64,000 bases of DNA. Origin: an uncultured Bacteroidales bacterium. Lineage in GTDB: Bacteria; Bacteroidota; Bacteroidia; Bacteroidales; UBA932. Positions 26,025 to 34,388 of the stretch are shown one piece after another. How positions within the stretch are numbered: position 1 is the stretch's first letter; each line of letters opens with the position of its first letter. The notes under the pieces are model-generated. The model was not told the origin of the DNA and did not search any database. It saw only the letters and a program-made list of their open reading frames with translations. The translations under genes were made by a program, and so were the position numbers. The stretch is taken from assembly GCA_944323785.1 (NCBI GenBank), contig CALUTU010000002.1, positions 62,001 through 126,000 of the forward strand, given 5' to 3'.

Positions 26025-27083
26025 TCAGGAGTCGGGCTGCGTTTTGTCCGTGAGGTCGGCCAGGGACAGGCCGGTGAGTTCGGAGATAGTGGCATCGGGA
26101 ATTCCAGCCTGTCTCATACCTTGGGCTATCCTGATACGTTCTTCCCTGCGTCCTTTATCCTCACCTTCTTTCAAGCCTTCTTTCAGACCTTCATTTCTGC
26201 CCTCTATTATACCTTCTTTTATACCCTCCTTTATGCCCTTTTTTATGCCTTCCTCGAGGCCTTTCTTACGGCCTTCACGAAGCCCCTTTTTCATACCTTT
26301 CTCAATACCTTCCCTAAGACCGATCTTCATACCCTCGTCCACACCGTCTATGCGGCTTGACTCCATCTCGCCGCGGCGGCGCATACGGTACAGCATCTCG
26401 TTCTCGTAGGCTATCCGCTGTTCGGGCGGAAGTGAGTCTATGCGAAGACGCTCGCGGGCCTCCTCCAGACCGCGGGCCTTCGCATCCCAAGGGATAAAAC
26501 CGGTCTTCAGAAACGCTATCCACTCATCCAAAGGAGTCACCGCGACCTTGTTGAAATCATTTACGCGGAGCACATAATACTCCGGGAAGATGTCACCGGC
26601 CTCCACGCCCGAGAACATCTTGCGCTGCCTCTCAGTCAGTTGAAGTATGTCATAGGGATTGTGAAGTCCACGGAACTCCGTCCTGCCGTGATATACATAG
26701 TCGCTGCCCTGACCCAATTCGAAATACACGATGTTGATAGAGTACACCTTCTTCACGCTGCCGTAACCCTCGCCGATACTGATGTACTCGGTCACGCTCT
26801 TGGACGTACCGTACAGCATACGGTGAAAGTAGTCGTACTCCTGCTCATTCTGCATTTCTATGATTATCAGGCGGCCGCTTGAATCCTCGGCCAGCATGTC
26901 CACCCTGTTGAACTTATCCTCCATGTCAGTCTGATTGGACTCGCTCTCCAGAAAACGGTGGATGCGGATGTCCTCATCCAAAAGCACGGAAAGAAAGCCC
27001 TCCACCACCACAAAATTGCTCTTCTGCCTCAACAGGCGTTTCATCGCCCAGTCAAACCTTATCACTTTATCTCCCGGCAACAT
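26025..27083 (-). CDS. Rpn family recombination-promoting nuclease/putative transposase (PD-(D/E)XK)
   Basis: 352 residues. The nuclease core is NRVDMLAEDSSGRLIIIEMQNE with D62, E76 and Q78, the D...ExQ signature of the Rpn/PDDEXK_2 family. Residues about 250-320 are a Lys/Glu/Gly-rich run of near repeats (GIKEGIKEGIIEG type), probably a long helix. The end, RIAQGMRQAGIPDATISELTGLSLADL, is a helix-turn-helix-like tail common in these proteins. E. coli RpnA cuts DNA and promotes RecA-independent recombination; some relatives act as defence or toxin-like nucleases. No transposon ends were seen. It lies in the accessory pocket with a broken nuclease gene. Confidence 0.88.
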   Translation of the reverse strand: MLPGDKVIRFDWAMKRLLRQKSNFVVVEGFLSVLLDEDIRIHRFLESESNQTDMEDKFNRVDMLAEDSSGRLIIIEMQNEQEYDYFHRMLYGTSKSVTEYISIGEGYGSVKKVYSINIVYFELGQGSDYVYHGRTEFRGLHNPYDILQLTERQRKMFSGVEAGDIFPEYYVLRVNDFNKVAVTPLDEWIAFLKTGFIPWDAKARGLEEARERLRIDSLPPEQRIAYENEMLYRMRRRGEMESSRIDGVDEGMKIGLREGIEKGMKKGLREGRKKGLEEGIKKGIKEGIKEGIIEGRNEGLKEGLKEGEDKGRREERIRIAQGMRQAGIPDATISELTGLSLADLTDKTQPDS

Positions 27084-27108
27084 ATCACGTCTTTTATTAT
27101 CAACGCTG

Positions 27109-27116
27109 CAAAGGTA
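27109..27116 (-). promoter_or_regulatory. Putative -7 box for Rpn nuclease gene
   Basis: TACCTTTG on the minus strand, 25 bases before the start at 27083. Confidence 0.5.
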
Positions 27117-27173
27117 AGCAGACTTTCCGAGACGGCGTTACCACTTCCGTAAAATTCGGCAATTTCCGCTGAA

Positions 27174-27644
27174 TTATCTGTCTTCTTGCGGATTGTGGGC
27201 ATCCTGGACTGCAGTGGCGGCGGCTACGGCCAGCTGGTCGCAGCGGTTGTTCATCGGGTTGTCCGCATGTCCCTTGACCCAGACGAAACGGACGCGGTGA
27301 CGGCGGTACACCTCCAGAAAGCGCATCCACAGGTCGGCGTTGAGACGTTTCTCGAACCGCTTGCGTTCCCAGCCGAAGACCCAGCCCTTGTTGACCGAGT
27401 CCACCACATACCGCGAGTCACTGTACAGGATAATCTCGGCATTGGGACGCTTGACCGCCTCCAGACCGACGATGACAGCCGTCAGTTCCATACGGTTGTT
27501 GGTGGTCTCCGCAAAGCCCCCGGACAGTTCCTTATAGTGTTCTCCGCAACGGAGTATGACTCCGTAACCGCCCGGCCCGGGATTGCCCCTGGACGAGCCG
27601 TCGGTAAATATCTCTATCGGCAATAACTTTCTCTCCGCACACAT
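27174..27644 (-). CDS. rnhA: Ribonuclease HI
   Basis: 156 residues. The catalytic carboxylates are all present: D15 in IFTDGSSRGNPGPGG, E53 in RMELTAV, D76 in YSDSRYVVDSV and D136 in NRCDQLAV, with H127 in VKGHADN. The basic handle region (GWERKRFEKRL) is present as in E. coli RNase HI. The enzyme removes RNA from RNA:DNA hybrids. It lies 11 bases downstream of pdxA and is probably co-transcribed. Start taken at the ATG giving MCAERKLL. Confidence 0.95.
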   Translation of the reverse strand: MCAERKLLPIEIFTDGSSRGNPGPGGYGVILRCGEHYKELSGGFAETTNNRMELTAVIVGLEAVKRPNAEIILYSDSRYVVDSVNKGWVFGWERKRFEKRLNADLWMRFLEVYRRHRVRFVWVKGHADNPMNNRCDQLAVAAATAVQDAHNPQEDR

Positions 27645-27655
27645 CGCTCAAGACA

Positions 27656-28738
27656 CTAGACCGGTCCTCTTACTCCTCCCTTGGAGCCGCCTTCCTGAGC
27701 CGGTGCGGACTTAAGGACATTCTCCCTCATCTGATCGTAGTTCCAGCGGTTGCGGACGATGTCTATAGCCTCGTATATCGCTGACTTCATGGGCATAGGA
27801 TTGGCCGTACCCTTTCCGGCCAGCTCGTATGCCGTACCGTGGTCCGGGGCCGTGCGCACTACCGGCAGGCCGGCGGTGAAGTTGACTCCCGTATCGAAGG
27901 CCAGAGCCTTGAACGGAATCAGTCCCTGGTCGTGGTACATGGCCAGCACTGCGTCGAAGTTGTACTGCTGATGGGTGCTGAAGAAACCGTCAGGCGAATA
28001 GGCCCCGAACGCCAGGATATTCTCCTGCCCAGCCGCCTCTATGGCCGGATTGATAATCTCTATCTCCTCGCGGCCGAGCATTCCGCCGTCTCCCGAATGA
28101 GGATTCAGACCCAGCACGGCTATCCTCGGGCGGATGATGCCGAAATCCCTCCTGAGCGAGGCGTCCATCAGACGGAGCTTGCTCAGAATCATCTCCGTGG
28201 TAAGAGCGGAAGGCACCTGAGACAGAGGCAGATGATTGGTCACCACACCCACTCTCATCTTGTCGGCAACCAGGAACATAAGACCGTCCTTGACTCCGAA
28301 CTCGTTGATAAGGAACTCGGTGTGTCCTGTAAATCCAGGGAAATGCAGGGCGACTGCCTTCTTATTAAGCGGAGCAGTGACCATCGCGTCCAGATCCCCG
28401 TTCCTGAGATCCTTCACAGCCTCCGTCAAGGCGATCAGAGCCGCATTGGCACTTTCAGGGGCGGGCTGACCGGGATCGATGCGGAAATTATCCGGCACGC
28501 AGTTGATGATATTGACCCTCTTGGGATGAAAATCCTTGGCTGTGTTGATGATATTGGTATTAAGGCTGTCCGTGTCCGGCAGCTGCTTCTTGTAGAAACC
28601 GAAGGCCCTCGACGAGCCGTATACGACAGGAACGCAGATATCAAGCAGACGGGCATCAGTCAAGGACTTGATTATGACCTCATAGCCCACTCCGTTGGTA
28701 TCTCCCTGCGTTATTCCTATTATAATTTTTCTATCCAT
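27656..28738 (-). CDS. pdxA: 4-hydroxythreonine-4-phosphate dehydrogenase
   Basis: 360 residues. Landmarks are ITQGDTNGVGYEVIIKSL at the N-terminus, GHTEFL with a metal-ligand histidine near residue 140, and MYHDQGLIPFKALAFDTGVN with RTAPDHGTAYELAGKG near 265-310, holding the remaining histidine ligands. PdxA makes 3-amino-2-oxopropyl phosphate for pyridoxal 5'-phosphate synthesis (DXP-dependent route). It precedes rnhA and is divergent from recG with back-to-back promoter boxes. No other pdx gene is in the window. Confidence 0.94.
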   Translation of the reverse strand: MDRKIIIGITQGDTNGVGYEVIIKSLTDARLLDICVPVVYGSSRAFGFYKKQLPDTDSLNTNIINTAKDFHPKRVNIINCVPDNFRIDPGQPAPESANAALIALTEAVKDLRNGDLDAMVTAPLNKKAVALHFPGFTGHTEFLINEFGVKDGLMFLVADKMRVGVVTNHLPLSQVPSALTTEMILSKLRLMDASLRRDFGIIRPRIAVLGLNPHSGDGGMLGREEIEIINPAIEAAGQENILAFGAYSPDGFFSTHQQYNFDAVLAMYHDQGLIPFKALAFDTGVNFTAGLPVVRTAPDHGTAYELAGKGTANPMPMKSAIYEAIDIVRNRWNYDQMRENVLKSAPAQEGGSKGGVRGPV

Positions 28739-28775
28739 AATTTCACATTTTTGGATTAAAATGACATTAAGGATG

Positions 28776-28783
28776 CAAAATTA
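28776..28783 (-). promoter_or_regulatory. Putative -7 box for pdxA-rnhA
   Basis: TAATTTTG on the minus strand, 37 bases before the pdxA start, three bases from the recG box on the other strand. Confidence 0.5.
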
Positions 28784-28785
28784 CT

Positions 28786-28793
28786 TAAATTTG
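28786..28793 (+). promoter_or_regulatory. Putative -7 box for recG, 4 nt before ATG
   Basis: TAAATTTG followed by CCTT and the recG ATG at 28798, so the mRNA is predicted to be leaderless. Confidence 0.55.
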
Positions 28794-28797
28794 CCTT

Positions 28798-30912
28798 ATG
28801 TCCTACATTCTTGACAGGGAAATAAAATATCTGCCCGGCATCGGGGAAAAGAGGGCCGGACTCCTGGAAAAGGAGCTCGGCATCCGCACTTTCGGAGACA
28901 TGCTCTACACCTTTCCCTTCCGGTACATTGACCGGAGCAAGGTGTACTCTATCGCAGAGATAGACTCCGCCACGGCATACATTCAGCTCCGAGGCAGGAT
29001 CGTGAGGACATCCGCTGCCGGGGAGGGCAAGGGCCGCCGCCTGATCGCCACTCTCAGGGACGAGAGCGGCACCATCGACCTGGTGTTCTTCAAGGGGGTC
29101 AAATGGATTCAGGACAAAATCTCGCCCAACAAGGAGTACATAGTCTTCGGAAAGCCTTCCCTGTTCAACGGCACCTGGAACATGGTACACCCGGAGCTGG
29201 ACCCGGTCGGGGAAAGCGGCACCTCATCCTGGCCGTCAACACTCATAGGCATCTATTCCAGCACCGACAAGCTGCGCAACAACGGCATCTCCGTCAAGGT
29301 ATTCGCCAAGCTGCAGCAGACTCTCCAGCAGAAGATCCAGGGACTCATCCGGGAGACCCTGCCCCAGGAGGTCATTGCGGCCAACAAGCTGCCGTCCCTG
29401 GCATTTGCCCTGAGCAACATACATTTTCCCAAGGATATAAGAAGCCTGGAAGCGGCCCGGTACCGTCTGAAATTCGAGGAGCTGTTCTTCCTGCAGCTGT
29501 CCCTGCTGCGGCAGAAGAACGTAAGGATGAGCGGCTCGTCCGGCATACTTTTCCGGAAAGTCGGAGAGGCATTCAACTGGTGCTACAGCCATCTGCCCTA
29601 CGAGCTGACGGGAGCTCAGAAACGGGTCATCAAGGAGATACGCCGCGATACCGTGTCCGGAAAGCAGATGAACCGCCTCCTGCAGGGAGACGTGGGCAGC
29701 GGCAAGACGATGGTGGCCATGCTCTCTGCCCTCATTGCAGTGGACAACGGCTACCAGGCCTGCATCATGGCCCCGACCGAGGTGCTGGCGGTGCAGCACT
29801 GGCGCAACTTCGAGCGCAGCCTGACCGGCTCGGGTGTCAGGGTCGCCCTGCTGACGGGCAGCACCAAGGCCAAGGAACGCAGGGAGATAGACGGGGGACT
29901 GCGGGACGGAAGCATCGACATACTCATAGGCACTCATGCCGTCATAGAGGAAAGCGTGGTCTTCCATCGCCTGGGCTTCGTGGTCATCGACGAACAGCAC
30001 CGCTTCGGCGTGGACCAGCGGGCCCGGCTCCGGCTCAAATCGACCGAGCCGCCGCATATCCTGGTCATGACCGCCACGCCCATACCGCGTACCTTAGCGA
30101 TGACCCTGTACGGAGACCTGGACGTATCCGTGCTCGACGAGCTGCCTCCGGGCCGCAAGCCGGTGCAGACCATACACGTGACCGAAGGACAGCGGTACAA
30201 GATGTACGACTTCATCAAGAAAGAGATAAAAAGCGGCAGGCAGGCCTTCATCGTCTATCCGCTTATCAAAGAGTCCGAGAAACTCGACTATCAGAACCTG
30301 GAAGAGGGTTATCAGACAGTCGTGAACTATTTCCCCGCACCGGAATTCGTGACGGCTGTCGTCCACGGCCAGCAGACCAACGAGAACAAGGCCTACGACA
30401 TGAAGCTATTCGCCGACGGCAAGGCCGACATACTGGTGGCCACATCGGTCATCGAGGTAGGCGTGGACGTACCCAACGCCTCGGTGATGGTAATCGAAAG
30501 CGCGGAGCGTTTCGGTCTGTCCCAGCTCCACCAGTTGAGAGGCAGGGTCGGACGCGGAGCCGAGAAGTCCTACTGCATCCTCATGACCGGCTACAAGCTC
30601 AGCGAGGACTCACGCAAGAGGATTGAGCTGATGTGCTCGACCGGCGACGGCTTCGAGCTGGCCGAGGCCGACCTGCGCATGAGGGGCCCTGGCGACATGG
30701 AAGGTACGCGGCAGAGCGGTCTTGCCTTCGACCTGCGGATAGCCGACCTCGGTAAGGACTCCCCTATCCTGGCCCAGGCCCGCTCAGCCGCCGCCGACAT
30801 CCTGGCCGCCGACCCCCTGCTCGAAAGCCCGTCCTCTGCCCTGCTCCGCACAGGCCTGGACCGTCTCAGGCAGGAAGGCGGCGAAGTCATTGATTATTCA
30901 ACCATAAGTTAA
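28798..30912 (+). CDS. recG: ATP-dependent DNA helicase RecG
   Basis: 704 residues. The N-terminal wedge/OB region includes YLPGIGEKRAGLLEKELGI and IQLRGRIV. Helicase motifs are GDVGSGKT (about 296-303), VIDEQHRFGVDQR (DEQH box near 396), TATPIPRTLAM, and in the second domain VATSVIEVGVDVPNA and QLRGRVGRG. RecG reverses stalled forks and branch-migrates Holliday junctions. It begins an apparent recG-mgsA-NUDIX-Sel1 unit with gaps of 5, 25 and 12 bases. A promoter box ends only four bases before its ATG. Confidence 0.96.
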   Translation: MSYILDREIKYLPGIGEKRAGLLEKELGIRTFGDMLYTFPFRYIDRSKVYSIAEIDSATAYIQLRGRIVRTSAAGEGKGRRLIATLRDESGTIDLVFFKGVKWIQDKISPNKEYIVFGKPSLFNGTWNMVHPELDPVGESGTSSWPSTLIGIYSSTDKLRNNGISVKVFAKLQQTLQQKIQGLIRETLPQEVIAANKLPSLAFALSNIHFPKDIRSLEAARYRLKFEELFFLQLSLLRQKNVRMSGSSGILFRKVGEAFNWCYSHLPYELTGAQKRVIKEIRRDTVSGKQMNRLLQGDVGSGKTMVAMLSALIAVDNGYQACIMAPTEVLAVQHWRNFERSLTGSGVRVALLTGSTKAKERREIDGGLRDGSIDILIGTHAVIEESVVFHRLGFVVIDEQHRFGVDQRARLRLKSTEPPHILVMTATPIPRTLAMTLYGDLDVSVLDELPPGRKPVQTIHVTEGQRYKMYDFIKKEIKSGRQAFIVYPLIKESEKLDYQNLEEGYQTVVNYFPAPEFVTAVVHGQQTNENKAYDMKLFADGKADILVATSVIEVGVDVPNASVMVIESAERFGLSQLHQLRGRVGRGAEKSYCILMTGYKLSEDSRKRIELMCSTGDGFELAEADLRMRGPGDMEGTRQSGLAFDLRIADLGKDSPILAQARSAAADILAADPLLESPSSALLRTGLDRLRQEGGEVIDYSTIS

Positions 30913-30917
30913 GATAT

Positions 30918-31388
30918 ATGAGAATACGCACCATTGCCCTAGTGGCACACGACAACTGCAAGAGAGATCTGATAGAGTGGGTACGCTTCAACAGAGGCAC
31001 CCTTGAAAAATACCGCCTGGTATGCACCGGCACCACCGGCCGCCTCGTACAGGAGGCCCTGGAGGAGGACGGACAGAAGGACCTGAACATCACCCGCCTG
31101 AAATCCGGACCGCTCGGAGGAGACCAGCAGCTGGGCGCACTCATAGCCGAAGAGGTCATCGACATGATAGTGTTCTTCTGGGACCCCATGCAGCCACAGC
31201 CCCACGACGTGGACGTAAAGGCCCTGCTGCGCATCTCCAACCTCTACAATGTCCCCACGGCCTACAACCGCAGCACGGCCGATTTCCTCATCTCCTCGCC
31301 CCTTTTCAAGGAGGACTACGACAGAAAGATACGCGACTACTCCGGCTACCTCAACCGGGAACTGAAAGAGGCCACATCGGGACAATAA
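30918..31388 (+). CDS. mgsA: Methylglyoxal synthase
   Basis: 156 residues. The opening IALVAHDNCKRDLIEWV has the conserved H11-D12 and K15; TGTTGRL binds phosphate; SGPLGGDQQ holds the catalytic aspartate (D69, equivalent to E. coli D71), and FFWDPMQPQPHDVDVKALLR completes the site. The enzyme turns dihydroxyacetone phosphate into methylglyoxal plus phosphate, a bypass of lower glycolysis under phosphate shortage. It follows recG by five bases. The C-terminal tail is a little different from E. coli but the length is normal. Confidence 0.95.
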   Translation: MRIRTIALVAHDNCKRDLIEWVRFNRGTLEKYRLVCTGTTGRLVQEALEEDGQKDLNITRLKSGPLGGDQQLGALIAEEVIDMIVFFWDPMQPQPHDVDVKALLRISNLYNVPTAYNRSTADFLISSPLFKEDYDRKIRDYSGYLNRELKEATSGQ

Positions 31389-31413
31389 TGTCCAAGAAAA
31401 CACACATACTATC

Positions 31414-31986
31414 ATGAATACCGACACGGACAAAAACATGGATGACAAGAGATGGACTGTGCTCGAGAGCGAGTACCTCTTCCGCCGCCCGTGGCTCACC
31501 GCCCGCCGGGACAAGGTACAGCTGCCCAACGGCAACATCAATCCCGAGTTCTACGTCCTCGAATACCCCGACTGGGTCAATGTCATCGCCGTCACCGAGG
31601 ACGGCCGTTTCATCATCGAGCGGCAGTACCGCCACGGCATCGGCTCCACCGGCTGGGAGATACCCGCCGGAGTCTGCGAGAAAGGCGAGACACCGGAGCA
31701 GGCCGCCCGCCGCGAGCTGCTTGAAGAGACCGGCTACGGTGACGGCACATGGACTCTCAGCCTTGTATCGGCACCCAACGCCAGCACCAGCAACAACCAC
31801 TGCTACAGCTTTGTAGCCACCGGAGTCCGGAAGATATCCGGCCAGCACCTGGAAGCCACAGAGGACATATCCGTCCACCTGAAGACCCGAGAGGAAGTCC
31901 TTGAGCTGATGCGCTCCGGCCAGATCCGGCAGGCCACCATGCTCAGCCCTCTCTGGAAATATTTCGCTGAGAAAACAACCTTATAA
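31414..31986 (+). CDS. NUDIX hydrolase, ADP-ribose/sugar-nucleotide pyrophosphatase type
   Basis: 190 residues. The NUDIX box is complete: G86-x5-E92-x7-R100-E101-L-L-E104-E105-x-G107 (GVCEKGETPEQAARREL and following). Flanking FYVLEYPDWVNVIAVTEDG and QYRHG resemble NudF/NudK-type enzymes that cleave ADP-ribose or GDP-mannose; the exact substrate is unknown. It lies between mgsA and a Sel1-repeat gene. Start at 31414 is the first ATG after the mgsA stop; a second ATG eight residues on is possible. Confidence 0.88.
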   Translation: MNTDTDKNMDDKRWTVLESEYLFRRPWLTARRDKVQLPNGNINPEFYVLEYPDWVNVIAVTEDGRFIIERQYRHGIGSTGWEIPAGVCEKGETPEQAARRELLEETGYGDGTWTLSLVSAPNASTSNNHCYSFVATGVRKISGQHLEATEDISVHLKTREEVLELMRSGQIRQATMLSPLWKYFAEKTTL

Positions 31987-31998
31987 AACCTCAATATC

Positions 31999-33864
31999 AT
32001 GAAAGAGATCAACTATGACGAACTGAGTTTCAAGCAACTGCTCAAATACGCCGAAAAAGGCGACGAATGGGCTCAATATCTGGTAGGACTGGAATACGCC
32101 TTCCCTGAAAATGATGAAGAAGCGGATGAGGAGGAGGCCGTCCGATGGTTCAGCAAAGCTGCGGAGGCAGGCGTGCCTGAGGCCCGCTTCAGGATGGCTG
32201 AGAGGCTGTTCACCGGCAGCGGCATTGAACAGGATCCGGAGGCGGCGTACGACCTGGCCCTGAAAGTTGCCGAAGAGGCAGACCTGCCTGAGGCGTGGGC
32301 ACTCCTGGGCTTCATGTACGGAGCGGGCGTTCCAGTAGAGGAGGATATGGACAAATGCCGGGAGTTGCTGGAGAAAGGAGCCTCCATGAGTTCCGAATAT
32401 GCTCAGTCGTTGCTGGATGAGCTCAATAACGGAACTCTTTTCGAGGATGGGGAAGATGAGGATGATTATGATGACGACTATGAGGATGATGAAGTTGAGG
32501 ATGATGAAGTTGAGGACGAAGAAGAAGAAGACGACGATGAAGAAGACGACGATGAAGAAGACGACGATGAAGAAGACGACGATGATGAAGAAGATGATGA
32601 AGATGAAGATGAAGATGATGAAGATGAAGATGAAGATGATGAGGACGATGACGAAGTAGAGTTTGGAGAGGGAGATGAGGACGACGGGGAGGAAGAAGAG
32701 GGTACTGTATATGACGGCACGGACGGTTTTCCGAAAAATGATTACATTATCGACGCGGACAGGGTCACCGCCGAAGCCCGCCGTGGCAACATCCACGCCA
32801 TCAAGACACTGGCCTGGGGCTACTACAAAGGAGTCTACGGCCTGCCTGAAAACAGGAAAGAAGGCTGGAAATGGTACGAACGCGGGGCAGATAAGAATGA
32901 CCTCTGGTGCCTCCGCGAGCTGGGCGTCCTGTACACTATTGAGGATAAAGGCCGTAAGGCGCTTAAAATCTTCGAGCAGGGCATAAAGCTGGGCAGCGGG
33001 GACTGCTGCGAGAAAGCCGGAGACCTGTATTTCTATGGGAAAGCCGGCATCTCCAAGGACTACCACAAAGCCGGCGACTACTACTGGAAAGGGCACAGCA
33101 TCGGTCATGCAGGGTGCATCGCTTCCCTGGCAGCCATGGCCTTCTATGGCAACGGAGCGGAGATAAATCTGGAGCATGCCAAATTCCTTTATCGTGATGC
33201 AGCCGGGAAAGGTCTGAAATGGGCATGGAAGATGGCCGGTCTCTCGGCTGAGCGTCAGAGACATTTTGACGAAGCCAGACAGATATACCTCGAAGGCATA
33301 GAGCACGGCAGCTGGATCTGCGCCTGCAACCTGGGACTGCTCTATTACGCCGGCAGATTCGGAGAGCAGAATATGGAACGGTGCGCCGAATACTACCGCG
33401 AGGCCATCGAGAACGAAGAGACTCAGGGATATGCCTGCATGGGAGAAGTCTTCTACGAGATGGGAGAGTACGATCAGGCACTCAGCCTGTTCAGAGAGGG
33501 TGACGATGAAGGCAATCCGGACTGCTCGGCATGGCTGGGCCGCCTGGATATAGAGCACGGCTCCGCAGGCAAAGGTGTTCAGACCCTGCGCAATGCCCTT
33601 GACAGAGGTTCATCCCTGGCCGGACTGTTCCTGGGCGACTACTACTATGGCCAAAAAAACTACTCTACTGCGCTCCAGTACTATCACAAGGCAGCCAACC
33701 GCAACGTGGGCCCTGCCCTGCTCAAGCTCGGCCGCATGTACTTCGACGGTGAGGGCACCCCGAAGAAATACACCTCCGCCCGCATTTTCCTCGAAAGGGC
33801 ATGGGAGTTCGGTCAGGACCAGGCCGAAGCCGCCATCCGCGTCCTCAAGCACTATAGATACTGA
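31999..33864 (+). CDS. Sel1-repeat protein with long Asp/Glu-rich insert
   Basis: 621 residues made of Sel1-like (TPR-type) helical repeats, for example WFSKAAEAGVPEARFRMAERL near residue 50 and LGRMYFDGEGTPKKYTSA near the end. Residues about 148-234 are an almost pure Asp/Glu tract that separates an N-terminal repeat group (1-145) from a C-terminal one (245-621). No signal peptide, so probably cytoplasmic. Sel1 proteins serve as scaffolds; the partner is unknown. The acidic tract is encoded by GAY/GAR runs including three perfect 15-base repeats at 32530-32574, a likely site of length change. Last gene of the recG run; a terminator follows. Confidence 0.88.
   Translation: MKEINYDELSFKQLLKYAEKGDEWAQYLVGLEYAFPENDEEADEEEAVRWFSKAAEAGVPEARFRMAERLFTGSGIEQDPEAAYDLALKVAEEADLPEAWALLGFMYGAGVPVEEDMDKCRELLEKGASMSSEYAQSLLDELNNGTLFEDGEDEDDYDDDYEDDEVEDDEVEDEEEEDDDEEDDDEEDDDEEDDDDEEDDEDEDEDDEDEDEDDEDDDEVEFGEGDEDDGEEEEGTVYDGTDGFPKNDYIIDADRVTAEARRGNIHAIKTLAWGYYKGVYGLPENRKEGWKWYERGADKNDLWCLRELGVLYTIEDKGRKALKIFEQGIKLGSGDCCEKAGDLYFYGKAGISKDYHKAGDYYWKGHSIGHAGCIASLAAMAFYGNGAEINLEHAKFLYRDAAGKGLKWAWKMAGLSAERQRHFDEARQIYLEGIEHGSWICACNLGLLYYAGRFGEQNMERCAEYYREAIENEETQGYACMGEVFYEMGEYDQALSLFREGDDEGNPDCSAWLGRLDIEHGSAGKGVQTLRNALDRGSSLAGLFLGDYYYGQKNYSTALQYYHKAANRNVGPALLKLGRMYFDGEGTPKKYTSARIFLERAWEFGQDQAEAAIRVLKHYRY
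32530..32574 (+). repeat. 15-bp tandem repeat in acidic tract
   Basis: Three perfect copies of GACGACGATGAAGAA (Asp-Asp-Asp-Glu-Glu) inside a larger GAN-codon run at about 32440-32700 of the Sel1 gene. In-frame copy change would alter only the length of the acidic linker. Confidence 0.85.
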
Positions 33865-33928
33865 TTGCGGAAATTATTATCCGCAAAAATACCCCGGAGC
33901 CTTGAGTTGTGAGGTGTACCAAATGTTT

Positions 33929-33955
33929 AAAGGGCCGTTCTCCGGTCCTTTTTTC
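33929..33955 (+). terminator. Intrinsic terminator after the recG-Sel1 run
   Basis: Nine-pair stem (33929-33937 with 33943-33951, one G-U pair) around a five-base loop, ending in a T run. A further hairpin TGCGGA/TCCGCA at 33867-33886 precedes it without a T run. Confidence 0.75.
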
Positions 33956-34388
33956 ATTTTCCAAGTACCGCCGCAGGTACTTCTAGGGTATGAGGCCGCC
34001 CATCCGCTTTGTGTTGAAGTGCTCACAGCCAGTCTACAGCTTTGACGACCTCAGTAGGCACCCGAGACATAACATTCCAGCCTCCCTCCACACCGACAGC
34101 GTCCCGGCTTGCATCCCGGCAGGCATCCTGCCGTTCTATTTTCCCAACCCGACCAACGTACCCCTGACTGCACAACGCATTTTTGTTCCGTCATGTGCAG
34201 CCTGGAAAAATCGTCCTTAATAATCAGCACCTTACAAAGAGTCTTGCACATTTGCCCATTTTAAAACCAGCCAAATGTGCACCTCACCCCATAAACACCT
34301 GATAATCAGCACACATTTTCAGCTCACTGCACAGCACAATACAAAATCCAGCTTCCACCAAGACTTCTACCAAAAGGCGACACAGATA
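33956..34388. other. Gene-free stretch with hairpins and short repeats
   Basis: About 430 bases with no credible gene on either strand. It contains a perfect 7-bp hairpin (AAGTACC/GGTACTT, 33963-33982), a perfect 10-bp inverted repeat (34245-34254 with 34272-34281, TGCACATTTG/CAAATGTGCA, 17-base spacer), and the direct repeat TAATCAGCAC twice, about 90 bases apart (near 34221 and 34312). Short frames here show no family resemblance. It may be a relic of a mobile element or long untranslated sequence; neither is shown. Confidence 0.5.

Noticed and set aside
26025-27083. Insertion sequence around the Rpn gene
   Set aside because: No terminal inverted repeats or target duplications were seen; the putative transposase name is a family label only.
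29103-30626. 507-codon plus-strand frame
   Set aside because: Lies inside recG in another frame, with Arg/Gly/His-rich composition and no motif.
32478-32720. Poly-serine frame
   Set aside because: Another reading of the same GAN-codon repeat on the other strand.
31981-33558. 525-codon minus-strand frame with a hydrophobic Ile/Phe/Val run
   Set aside because: Complement of the acidic tract and Sel1 repeats; the apparent membrane stretch is an artefact of GAN codons read backward.
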